Part shown: piece by piece, positions 1 to 8,143 of the stretch | Layout of the letters: every line of letters starts with the position of its first letter | Position numbering within the stretch: position 1 is the stretch's first letter | Source of the DNA: Leeuwenhoekiella sp. | GTDB taxonomy: Bacteria > Bacteroidota > Bacteroidia > Flavobacteriales > Flavobacteriaceae | Assembly (NCBI GenBank): GCA_002708845.1 | Contig: PAPI01000024.1 | Coordinates: forward strand, 248,001 to 312,000 | DNA length: 64,000 nt | Direction: 5' to 3' | Program-made: the position numbers and the translations under genes | Notes under the pieces: model-generated | The model's database searches: none | What the model was told of the DNA's origin: nothing | Seen by the model: the letters and a program-made list of their open reading frames with translations, nothing else

Positions 1-202
1 TAACATTTATACTTAAACCGTAATTTATTAATAATGAATTGTATGTGTTAATTAGTTCAACTTTTGATTTAAGCACTTTTTCACGCAGTATTTTTTTAAC
101 CGAAAGCAACCAATAGAGGTTTTCAGGTACGATTTCAAAGTCCCATTCCAGTAAAATGGCCTGTTCTCCCAATCGTGAAATTTTCGGTTTTTGATGCTTC
201 AT
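1..202 (-). CDS. pxpB: 5-oxoprolinase subunit B (PxpB/KipI), N-terminal part
   Basis: This is the start of a minus-strand gene that runs off the left window edge. The visible 67 residues begin MKHQKPKISRLGEQAILLEW and continue with a segment ending NTYNSLLINYGL, which matches the N-terminal pattern of the KipI/PxpB family (a 'LGdsAlli' strand and, about 40 residues later, a 'Y.sLlv.y' strand). PxpB works with PxpA and PxpC in ATP-dependent hydrolysis of 5-oxoproline (pyroglutamate) to glutamate. Its ATG overlaps the pxpA TGA (ATGA), so the two are probably translationally coupled. The partner pxpC should lie just outside the window. The family assignment rests on the short N-terminus plus gene order. 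Confidence 0.8.
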   Translation of the reverse strand, partial: MKHQKPKISRLGEQAILLEWDFEIVPENLYWLLSVKKILREKVLKSKVELINTYNSLLINYGLSINV

Positions 203-945
203 ACCGTTTTAATCTGTATGTTTTCGGCTACTAATTTTTGAGTCAAAAAGCTTAGCAGTTCGACTGCTTTTGGTGTGTCTCCGTGTACACAAATCGTGTC
301 TGCTTTCCGCTTTAAAATCCCTCCTGAAACGCTTTGGATTTCGCCCTTTTTTACCAGCCTGATTACGTGGTCTGCAAGTTGGTTTTTGTCGGTGATCATT
401 GCATTGTTTTTAGACCTGGAAACCAACGAACCATCCGCTTCATAATTACGATCAGCAAAAGCCTCAAAAATCAATTTTAAACGTCCATTTGCAACCCGAT
501 GCATCACCGAATTATAAGGCACATAAACCGGAATTTTTGAGTAGTTTTCTGCTAAAAAATCAGTCATAGCTTCGGCATAATCAGTATCGGTTGCGCACAA
601 ATTATAGAGCGCTCCGTGCAACTTTATGTGATGCACCGGCAGATTTTGATTTGCGCAGGCTTCCGCTACCAAACCAATTTGTTCGCTTAAAGAATGCTTC
701 AGTTCTTCGAAAGGGATTTCGATTTTTATCCTTCCAAAGTTTTCCCGATCCGGAAAAGAAGGGTGCGCCCCTACTCCAACCGCAAATTTTTTCGCCAGCT
801 CAGCCACCTTTTTAATCGTTACGGCATCACCCGCGTGACCGCCACAGGCCAGATTGCACGAACTGATGTATGGCATAAGCGCTTCTTCATTTCCCACGCC
901 CTCGCCCAGATCGCAATTGAGGTCTATATGCTGCTGTTGATTCAT
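199..945 (-). CDS. pxpA: 5-oxoprolinase subunit A (LamB/YcsF family)
   Basis: The 248-residue protein starts with the family signature HIDLNCDLGEG, followed by the conserved segment SCNLACGGHAGD, GVGAHPSFPDRENFGR, HIKLHGALYN and, near the C-terminus, CVHGDTP. Length and motifs fit the complete LamB/YcsF family, a cytosolic TIM-barrel-like subunit of 5-oxoprolinase. It overlaps the upstream NRAMP-like gene by 4 nt and the downstream pxpB by 4 nt, which marks one operon. The role, clearing pyroglutamate formed by cyclisation of glutamine or glutamate, follows from the known PxpABC enzyme; the operon context supports it strongly. Confidence 0.93.
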   Translation of the reverse strand: MNQQQHIDLNCDLGEGVGNEEALMPYISSCNLACGGHAGDAVTIKKVAELAKKFAVGVGAHPSFPDRENFGRIKIEIPFEELKHSLSEQIGLVAEACANQNLPVHHIKLHGALYNLCATDTDYAEAMTDFLAENYSKIPVYVPYNSVMHRVANGRLKLIFEAFADRNYEADGSLVSRSKNNAMITDKNQLADHVIRLVKKGEIQSVSGGILKRKADTICVHGDTPKAVELLSFLTQKLVAENIQIKTV

Positions 946-2165
946 AAATTACTAATTACGGAAACGATTACCTTTCCGCCCAAAATAAGGGTTATGATTA
1001 AAATAACCAGACTGATCGCATTTTTTACTACGGAATTTTTATGCACCCCCAATACGGTAGATCGATTGGCCAGCCAGATCAAAATCCCCGCAATCACGGG
1101 AAGTAAAACTCCATTAGCTACCTGCGCAAACTGAATGATCGCAATGGGTTTTAAGCCCAAAGTCGCCAGTAACACGCCGGTGCCTAAGATAGCCATCCAC
1201 GTGGCCCTGAATTTTGTATCCTGCAGTCCGCCTTTAAAATTGAGACAACCCTGCGCCACATATGCCCCTGCGAGCGGTGCCGTTATCGCCGAAGTAATCC
1301 CTGCAGCAAATAAGCCCAAACCGATGCAATAGCGTGCGGCTTCGCCATAAAGTGGCTCCAGACTTTGCGCCAGACCCGAAGCCCCGTCTACGCTGCTTCC
1401 ATTAATCGCAGCAGCCGAAATAATCACACACATCGATACGAGTCCGCCAAAAACCACTGCGATTATCGTGTCTTTGCGTGCAGCGGAAAGATCGCTTTTG
1501 TCGTTCCATTTTTGATTGACCAGTGACGCGTGTAAAAACAGATTGTAGGGCACCACTGTGGTCCCTACCAGTGCGATGATCATCAACAGGCTGCCTTCCG
1601 GGAAACCGGGGATCAGGGCATTTTCAAGCAAATCGAAAACATTGGGTTTGGTAAGTATCGCGGTGATGATAAACGACAGGCTCATCAGGATCACAAGCAC
1701 CAGAAACACCTTTTCCAACACCTTATAATTCCCGATATACAGCAAGACAAAAGCAATCCCACCAATCAACAGGCTGAAGCCATTAAGCTGAAAGCCGTTT
1801 AAATCGATAATTCCGTCGCTGCCTAGCGCCTGTAACCCCAGCACGCCCCCGCTGATGTTTCCACCCTCGTAAGCCGCGTTACCAATCACAATTGCCGCCA
1901 AAACCAAACCCAGAACCAGTTTGCGCATAATACCATCTGGCAATTGTTCGCGTAAAACCTGAGAAAGTCCCTTTTGGGTTACCAAGCCAATGCGCGCCGC
2001 GGTTTCCTGTAAAATTACTGTCGCTATGATTGAAAGGCTCATCGCCCAGAGCAGTCCGTAACCAAACTGAACGCCGGCCAGTGTACATACTGTCACCGTC
2101 CCCGGACCGATAAAGGCGGCGGCAATCAAGGCTCCTGGCCCTATATTTTTTAAGGGATTGCGCAT
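942..2165 (-). CDS. NRAMP-like membrane transporter linked to 5-oxoprolinase
   Basis: The 407-residue protein has about 11 hydrophobic segments and the overall NRAMP (SLC11) pattern. TM1 reads IGPGALIAAAFIGPGT and TM6 reads GTTVVPYNLFLHASLV. In metal-transporting NRAMPs these are 'DPGN' and 'MPH'; here the metal-binding Asp and Asn are Gly20 and Thr23, and the TM6 Met and His are Val and Tyr. It is therefore an NRAMP-fold protein unlikely to carry Mn/Fe in the usual way. It sits between the DUF2891 gene (1-nt TAATG overlap) and pxpA (ATGA overlap). In Bacillus subtilis the NRAMP-related ycsG lies beside ycsF, so uptake of 5-oxoproline or a related solute is a reasonable guess, not shown. Confidence 0.85.
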   Translation of the reverse strand: MRNPLKNIGPGALIAAAFIGPGTVTVCTLAGVQFGYGLLWAMSLSIIATVILQETAARIGLVTQKGLSQVLREQLPDGIMRKLVLGLVLAAIVIGNAAYEGGNISGGVLGLQALGSDGIIDLNGFQLNGFSLLIGGIAFVLLYIGNYKVLEKVFLVLVILMSLSFIITAILTKPNVFDLLENALIPGFPEGSLLMIIALVGTTVVPYNLFLHASLVNQKWNDKSDLSAARKDTIIAVVFGGLVSMCVIISAAAINGSSVDGASGLAQSLEPLYGEAARYCIGLGLFAAGITSAITAPLAGAYVAQGCLNFKGGLQDTKFRATWMAILGTGVLLATLGLKPIAIIQFAQVANGVLLPVIAGILIWLANRSTVLGVHKNSVVKNAISLVILIITLILGGKVIVSVISNL

Positions 2166-3283
2166 TATTGCTGTGCGGTTTTTAACGCATAGAGCGCAAA
2201 ACTGCCCAGCCAGTGTCCGCCTTCGTAATCATCGCCCACCACATTGGGAAGCGAATAGCTTAAATGTTTATCGGCTTGCGCCTTTAAATGTGCATATTCG
2301 GGATATTGATTGGCGAGCGCATATAAATTCCATGCACGGCTGAAGTTTACACCGTCCAGATGCACCAGTTTGCCATCGGTACGGTCTGATACTTCGCCTA
2401 CCGCGAGTTCGTAATCCGTATTGCTCAACTGCGGCAGAAAAGCTCCTGCCCATTCCAGAAATTCGTCTTTGGGTAGAACCAACCGCATCATATTGAGTTC
2501 TTCCAAGCAGGGCGATAGGAAGTCGGTACCGCCCGGTTCCCAGCTTATGGGGCAATCAGTGTCTTTGCTGTAAAAATCACGGGCGCGATCTGCCAACAGC
2601 TTTTGAAAGGTCGTATCGGTTACCGTTTGGGCATATTCGTAGGCAAACGACATTCCAAATGCGGTATTGGGGTGTTCTCCCACGCGTACGGGATAATTCA
2701 GTTTAGGCAGAAATTCTTCGTAACGCTCCACAAGTAAATCCGTAAGCGGCTGCATATTTTGCTCCAGCTCTCGCGCTAAAGGATCGTCCCAGGTGTGCAG
2801 TTCTTCCGCCAGTTTTAAAAACCAGGCCCAGCCGTAGGTGCGCTCATACGATTTGTTGTGTTCGCCATTAAAGTAGGCTACTTCTGCCTGAATATTTTCT
2901 TTAGTAAGATGTTGTTTTAAGTAGCTTTTTAGGGTTTCGGCTTTTGCCAACTCGGGGAAATTTTTGAGTAAATAGACCATACTCCAATGCCCGTGTACGG
3001 CGCTATGCCAGTCAAAACAGCCATAAAACGCAGGATGTAAAACCGAAGGCTCTTTTAAATCCCCGGCATCACCCAGCGTCTGGCTCAGTTTGTTGGGATA
3101 TTCCTGATTGACGCAGGCAAGTGGCAGTTCGGCCAGATTGTTGGCCTGTTCTAAGCTAAGCTGTGGCGTTTGGTACTGCACGGTATCTTGAGATTTGGTT
3201 GGTGTTGGTTCGGGTTTGCCGTCCGTCGTATTGGTATTGCAAGCGGTAAACGCCAAAAGAAATGCGAGGTAATTAATTTTCAT
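2165..3283 (-). CDS. DUF2891 family lipoprotein
   Basis: This 372-residue protein begins MKINYLAFLLAFTACNTNT, a lipoprotein signal with Cys15, so it is probably anchored on the periplasmic side of a membrane. The body matches DUF2891: LAELPLACVNQEYPNK, HPAFYGCFDWHSAVHGHW, HNKSYERTYGWAWFLKLA, NTAFGMSFAYEYA and GGTDFLSPCLEE. The all-helical, His/Trp/Asp-rich fold resembles glycan-processing alpha-toroid proteins, but no activity is established. It is the first gene of the operon with the NRAMP-like transporter and pxpAB, ending in a 1-nt overlap with the transporter. That position hints at a role in releasing or capturing the transported compound; this is inference. Confidence 0.8.
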   Translation of the reverse strand: MKINYLAFLLAFTACNTNTTDGKPEPTPTKSQDTVQYQTPQLSLEQANNLAELPLACVNQEYPNKLSQTLGDAGDLKEPSVLHPAFYGCFDWHSAVHGHWSMVYLLKNFPELAKAETLKSYLKQHLTKENIQAEVAYFNGEHNKSYERTYGWAWFLKLAEELHTWDDPLARELEQNMQPLTDLLVERYEEFLPKLNYPVRVGEHPNTAFGMSFAYEYAQTVTDTTFQKLLADRARDFYSKDTDCPISWEPGGTDFLSPCLEELNMMRLVLPKDEFLEWAGAFLPQLSNTDYELAVGEVSDRTDGKLVHLDGVNFSRAWNLYALANQYPEYAHLKAQADKHLSYSLPNVVGDDYEGGHWLGSFALYALKTAQQ

Positions 3284-3401
3284 AGGAATAAATTCAGCTT
3301 TAAAGATAAAAATAAAGCAAATGGGGCAACGGGAATCTGTGGCAATTCTGAGAACGAAATGCGGGTTATTTTAGTAATTTGAAGGATCAAATTTCCAGTT
3401 T

Positions 3402-4145
3402 ATGAAATCAAAAGAACCCGCACCTCCTGATAACCGATTCAATCTAAATTATCCTCAGGACAACGGAATCTGGCTGCAAAAAGCCAAAACCCTGCGTAAA
3501 ATTGTGGGGACTCTGGGGATGCTGTTACCTGTTCTGCTTCTGGCGATATCCCTAACATTTTTTGATTTGAACGGTCCGTTAGAATCCATCAGTCATTATT
3601 ACTTTACCCGCGCCTCTACCCTGTTTACCGGCAGTATGGGACTCATCGGGACCTTTCTTATTGTCTACAGCGGGGAAGAACGGGTGGATTTCTGGGTTTC
3701 AAACATAGCCGGTATAGCAGCCCTTTGCGTGGCGTTTTTCCCTACCAGCAATCTGGCTACGATGTGCTGCGATCCCGAAATGCCGTATGCGGTCACCTAT
3801 TTTGAAGAAGCCAAAGAAGGCTGGCGCTCGCTGTTTCATTATATAGCTGCCGCCGTATTTTTGCTTTCGTTGGCCTATATGTCGCTGTTTTTATTTGTGA
3901 AATCTGATGTTCCAAAAGGAAAACGCAGTGCGAAAAAAGTAATGCGAAATCGCATTTATAGGGTTTGCGGCGTGCTGATGCTTGCGGCCTTACTCGTAGT
4001 GGTTCTAGGATTGACCGGCGTAATTGCTGAAGCAACCTACGACAATCTAAAACTAACTTTTTGGATGGAAGCTCTGGCAGTAGAAGCCTTTGGTTTTAGC
4101 TGGCTGGTTAAAGGAGAAGCGCTCTTTAGTGACCATGAAAACTAA
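3402..4145 (+). CDS. Six-TM membrane protein of unknown function
   Basis: The 247-residue protein has a hydrophilic, proline-rich N-terminus of about 33 residues and then six hydrophobic segments near residues 34-56, 70-90, 97-115, 142-168, 184-208 and 218-236. The loop after TM1 carries ESISHYYFTRAS, and a short acidic/Cys segment MCCDPEMPY lies between TM3 and TM4. The architecture is loosely like the DUF998 group of bacterial membrane proteins, but I do not recognise a family with certainty. It is transcribed divergently from the DUF2891 operon, with 118 bp between them, and 64 bp upstream of the next lipoprotein gene. Confidence 0.75.
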   Translation: MKSKEPAPPDNRFNLNYPQDNGIWLQKAKTLRKIVGTLGMLLPVLLLAISLTFFDLNGPLESISHYYFTRASTLFTGSMGLIGTFLIVYSGEERVDFWVSNIAGIAALCVAFFPTSNLATMCCDPEMPYAVTYFEEAKEGWRSLFHYIAAAVFLLSLAYMSLFLFVKSDVPKGKRSAKKVMRNRIYRVCGVLMLAALLVVVLGLTGVIAEATYDNLKLTFWMEALAVEAFGFSWLVKGEALFSDHEN

Positions 4146-4209
4146 TCTTATTCTGTGATACTGAAAATCAGTATTTAGCTTAATTTTCCATCAAAATTGA
4201 AAAATAACT

Positions 4210-5028
4210 ATGAAAATTTACCTGCCATTTGTTTTAGCATTGCTGTTTATTTACTCGTGCGATCCTTCCTCTTCAAGCGATGATATTCAGGAAGAAAGTG
4301 ATCCCGTATTAAGCGTGCAGATCACTTCAAACACCTCAACTCCGTTTATAGATTATGTTATGGATGTTGAGATTACTGCATCAAATCCCATTCAAGAAAT
4401 TGAGGTAACCGATACCAATAATGAGACCTACCAATCCAAATCTTCTTCTGAACCGCAAGGTATTGGCAAAAAGGTACAACTCTATTACAGCTATCCTTCT
4501 CTCGGCCCTAGAAAACTGGAATTTACAGTGACTGACATTTATGACCAGACAGTTTATTTTACAGAGAATATTACTGTAACCCGAGGTAACGCAGTGCGTA
4601 TTTTATCTGCGGAAGTGATTTCGTTCTACAATCAAGGTAAAACCTGGGACCCAGAATATTCAGAAACAGATCCTAATCGTCTTGCAGATGTTGGTCTGGG
4701 ACTTTTAAAACCTATTTTGAATGATCGATTTGGCGGTACAAATTATACCTGGCTAAGATGGTATGTTTCTGAAAGTCGCAGCAATGAGTCTAACTTATTC
4801 TTTGACCTCTCTAATGAAGAGCTTTATATCGATTTGAGCAAGCAAATGCGCGTAGGACTTGGTGATGATGATGGTGGTAATATAGGACAGTCTCTTATTC
4901 CCGATGCTCCTGATTATCGTTTAATTGATTTTAAAAATTACAGTAGCACAAGACCTACTGAAATCATTTTAAAAGACGAAGCTATAAATCTCGAAATCAA
5001 ATTTAAAGTAGAATGGCCACAGGGATAG
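4210..5028 (+). CDS. Hypothetical lipoprotein
   Basis: The 272-residue product starts MKIYLPFVLALLFIYSCDPS, a lipoprotein signal with Cys17, followed by a Ser/Asp/Glu-rich linker. Residues about 35-125 are beta-rich with an Ig-like feel (NPIQEIEVTDTNNE, YSYPSLGPRKLEFTVTD). The second half carries WDPEYSETDPN and a short Gly/Asp-rich segment GLGDDDGGN. No catalytic motif is visible. It may be in one transcript with the membrane protein just upstream, and it ends at the strong hairpin at 5065-5098. Family unknown. Confidence 0.7.
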   Translation: MKIYLPFVLALLFIYSCDPSSSSDDIQEESDPVLSVQITSNTSTPFIDYVMDVEITASNPIQEIEVTDTNNETYQSKSSSEPQGIGKKVQLYYSYPSLGPRKLEFTVTDIYDQTVYFTENITVTRGNAVRILSAEVISFYNQGKTWDPEYSETDPNRLADVGLGLLKPILNDRFGGTNYTWLRWYVSESRSNESNLFFDLSNEELYIDLSKQMRVGLGDDDGGNIGQSLIPDAPDYRLIDFKNYSSTRPTEIILKDEAINLEIKFKVEWPQG

Positions 5029-5064
5029 GCTAATTAACACGCTGTTGAATTCAATCTAAAAAAG

Positions 5065-5098
5065 AAAACCCCAAAGCTCCGCAGAACTTTGGGGTTTT
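5065..5098. terminator. Bidirectional intrinsic terminator
   Basis: A perfect 12-bp stem, AAAACCCCAAAG (5065-5076) with CTTTGGGGTTTT (5087-5098), encloses a 10-nt loop. T-runs follow on the plus strand and, read on the minus strand, on the other side. It lies between the 3' ends of two convergent genes and can serve both. Confidence 0.9.
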
Positions 5099-5117
5099 TA
5101 GGTTTAACCGTTCAAAA

Positions 5118-7988
5118 CTATTTTTTAACCTCCTCGAGTGTTACCTCGTTTCCATCTTTATCTAATAACTTCACTTCATCAAAGCCCATATTTTTAAATT
5201 GCTGATACTGCGTTGCCGCATCTCCTACAACTAGATAAGCCATTTTAGACTCGTCAAGGTATTTATTAGCCAGCTCTTTGTGCTGCTCTAACGTCATATT
5301 GTTAATCGTAGCTTCTTCCTGCTCGATATAATTAGGATCTAGATCGTATGAACTGCGCTCCTGCAGCATACCTAACAAAGAACCCTGAGTTTCAAAACGA
5401 CGTGCGTTTGATTTGATCAACGCGTTCTTGGTAAACTCAAGATCTTCAGGGCTAATCCCTTCTTTATATTTTTCAATTTCATCTCTGAAGATTTCAACCG
5501 ACTCCCCTGTGGTGTTGGTACGTACGCTCGAAGATGCCGTAAAGGTTCCCGGAATTTTGGTTCCGCTAAATCCTGAACGTGCACCGTAAGTATATCCCTT
5601 TTCTTCACGTAAAACCAGGTTTACATTTCCACTAAATGAACCCCCTAATTTGTAGTTCATCACTTCAGCAGGATAGAAATCCTTATCGGTACGTGGCATC
5701 GCAACGTATCCGATGTTGATTACCGATTGTTTCGCATTAGGAATGTCCACAAAATATAAAGACGCTTTATCACGGTTGTTTGCAACCTGGAATTCAGGTA
5801 TCGTCACCTCTTTAGCCTCCCATTTAGTCTTTAACCCGTCTAGTGCTGCAAGTGCTTTATCTTTAGAAACATCTCCCACTACGTGGAAACGACTTACGCT
5901 AGGTGAAAAATAATTGTTGTAATAATCTTTTAAATCCTGAATGGTGATCGCCTCTACAGACTCAACCGTACCACTGGTAGGATGTGCTAAAGGATGATCC
6001 TCACCGTACAACACCTTATTGTAAACGCGGTTTGCAATCACATTAGGATTGGCATCAGAACGCTTAATACCGTTGATCGTGCTTGTTTTAATACGGGCAA
6101 ACTCCTTCTCATCCCAACGCGGTTGTAATAAGATTTCTTCTACCAAAGCCATTGTGGCGTCAAAGTTACGGGCAAGTGTATTACCACGTACAACGATAGA
6201 TTCATCGGTCGTATACATATTGATGCTGGCTCCCAGACGGTCAATGGCTTCTTCAAGCTCCAGTGGAGTCTTGTTTGCAGTACCTTCCATCATTACATCA
6301 GTCATCAGATTGGCCACTCCATTTTTGCTTAGATCATCAAGCAAATGTCCACCATCTATTACCAGACTAAAGTTTACTAAAGGCAACTCATCCTGAACAA
6401 TACCGTACACTTCCATTTCATTAGGAAGGTTAGCCGTCCAAGATTCCGGGATATTAAGCTTAGGGCTCTCTCCTATTGCAGGTGGTACCGAGCGATCAAA
6501 ATTTGAAGGAGTTTTCTCGATCTCCTTTTGAGCATCTACAACCTCTGTTTCTACATTTTCGGTAATTTCTTCCTCAACAACTTCTGCTTTTTCAGAGTTT
6601 TCTGCGATCAATTCTATTTGGCCTTTAGGCACAAAACTGGTTAATACAAAAGGTTTTCCTTTGATGTATTTTTCATAAACACGCATTACATCATCGGCGG
6701 TAACCGCTTTGATGTTTTCAATGTCTTTTTCAATGAATCCGGGATCGTCTGCAAATACATCATACTGTGCCAATTGAAAGGATTTTCCTAAAACGCTGCT
6801 GATTCCATTATAAAAATCAGTTTCCAATCCGGCTTTAATTCGCTCAATATCTTCTGTTTTGATGCCTTCTTTTTCAAAAAGCGCGAAAGCTTTATTGATT
6901 CCGCTTTCTACACTATCCAGGTCAACCCCGGCATTTGCAGTCACCGAAATACGGAATTTACCTGCAATCTGATCACTGCTGTTAAACGCATACGGACGCG
7001 AAGTCACTTCCATATCTTCAGTCAAAACGCGGTATAAAGGCGCTTTTTTGCCATCTGAAAGAAGTTGTCCTAAAAAGTCAAGTGCATAAGCATCATCTGT
7101 GTATTGCTCAACCGTAGGCCAAACCATATTTAATTGTGGTGCGGTTGCGAAATTGTCTTCGTGATACAAACGCTTGGTTTCATCAAGGGTGACATTCTGA
7201 ACTTCTAAAGGCTCTACTTCCTGACGTTTTTTAATTTCACCAAAATACTTTTCTACCAGTTCTTTAGTTTTCGCCTCATCAAAATCTCCGGCAATTACCA
7301 GAGTAGCATTGTTAGGTCCATAAAACTTGTCGTAAAACTCCTTTACATCTTCTACCGTTGCATTCTGAAGGTCTTCCAATTCACCGATTACCTGCCAGCT
7401 GTAGGGGTGCCCGTCAGGAAACAGGTTTTTGTCAATCACCCAGCTGGTGTGCCCATACGGATTGTTATCCACACGCTGACGCTTTTCGTTTTGCACAACC
7501 TCTTGCTGGTTAGCAAAAGCAGATTCAGTCACGGTATTGATCAGGAAGCCCATACGGTCTGACTCTAACCATAAAACGGTCTCTAAAGCATTGTTCGGTA
7601 CTACTTCATAATAGACCGTACCATCTTGCCAGGTTCCACCGTTAAGCGTACCACCGGCATCCTGAATGGTCTTAAAGAATTGATCCTGCGGAACGTTTTC
7701 TGATTCCTGAAAGAGCATGTGCTCAAATAAGTGGGCAAAACCGGTACGCCCTTTCTTTTCCCGGTTTGATCCTACCCCATACTGAATAGCTACAGATACA
7801 ATAGGATCACTTTTGTCCTGATGAAGAACAACGTTTAAGCCGTTTTCCAGCTCATACTTTTCGTAATCGATTGATAGTTTTGCTTCTGCGACATCCTTAT
7901 CTGAATCTTTGCTGGTATCGCAAGAGACAAATGTGGCCACAAAAAGCGATAGCATAAGTGCCATCGGTGTCCATTTAGTTTTGATCAT
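5118..7988 (-). CDS. M16 family zinc peptidase, two-domain lipoprotein
   Basis: This 956-residue protein has a lipoprotein signal (LFVATFVSC, Cys23) and two M16 (pitrilysin/insulinase) units. The first, residues about 40-460, has the inverted zinc motif H86-L-F-E89-H90 (GRTGFAHLFEHMLFQES) and the downstream glutamate region ANQQEVVQNEKRQ. The second, about 505-930, has the same fold pattern but the equivalent motif is degenerate (KNGVANLMTDVMMEGT), so it is the non-catalytic half usual in PqqL-like M16B tandems. A Glu/Lys-rich linker (about 465-500) joins the halves. It probably degrades oligopeptides in the periplasm. The 155-bp upstream region is gene-free. Confidence 0.93.
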   Translation of the reverse strand: MIKTKWTPMALMLSLFVATFVSCDTSKDSDKDVAEAKLSIDYEKYELENGLNVVLHQDKSDPIVSVAIQYGVGSNREKKGRTGFAHLFEHMLFQESENVPQDQFFKTIQDAGGTLNGGTWQDGTVYYEVVPNNALETVLWLESDRMGFLINTVTESAFANQQEVVQNEKRQRVDNNPYGHTSWVIDKNLFPDGHPYSWQVIGELEDLQNATVEDVKEFYDKFYGPNNATLVIAGDFDEAKTKELVEKYFGEIKKRQEVEPLEVQNVTLDETKRLYHEDNFATAPQLNMVWPTVEQYTDDAYALDFLGQLLSDGKKAPLYRVLTEDMEVTSRPYAFNSSDQIAGKFRISVTANAGVDLDSVESGINKAFALFEKEGIKTEDIERIKAGLETDFYNGISSVLGKSFQLAQYDVFADDPGFIEKDIENIKAVTADDVMRVYEKYIKGKPFVLTSFVPKGQIELIAENSEKAEVVEEEITENVETEVVDAQKEIEKTPSNFDRSVPPAIGESPKLNIPESWTANLPNEMEVYGIVQDELPLVNFSLVIDGGHLLDDLSKNGVANLMTDVMMEGTANKTPLELEEAIDRLGASINMYTTDESIVVRGNTLARNFDATMALVEEILLQPRWDEKEFARIKTSTINGIKRSDANPNVIANRVYNKVLYGEDHPLAHPTSGTVESVEAITIQDLKDYYNNYFSPSVSRFHVVGDVSKDKALAALDGLKTKWEAKEVTIPEFQVANNRDKASLYFVDIPNAKQSVINIGYVAMPRTDKDFYPAEVMNYKLGGSFSGNVNLVLREEKGYTYGARSGFSGTKIPGTFTASSSVRTNTTGESVEIFRDEIEKYKEGISPEDLEFTKNALIKSNARRFETQGSLLGMLQERSSYDLDPNYIEQEEATINNMTLEQHKELANKYLDESKMAYLVVGDAATQYQQFKNMGFDEVKLLDKDGNEVTLEEVKK

Positions 7989-8143
7989 AAATGATAAGAT
8001 TTAATTAGTGTTGAAAATACGCGATTAAAATTTTTATAAAAGACGCATTTTGAACCCGGAAGTTACAAAAATGTTAAGCTATTTGTAATGGATTCTTAAA
8101 AAGGCTGCGTTTACTGCAATGAACTGTGGCGCTTGTGTAACTA

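Noticed and set aside
591..1134. Plus-strand open frames over pxpA and the NRAMP-like gene
   Set aside because: They are antisense shadows of well-supported genes; they have no start context or conserved motifs.
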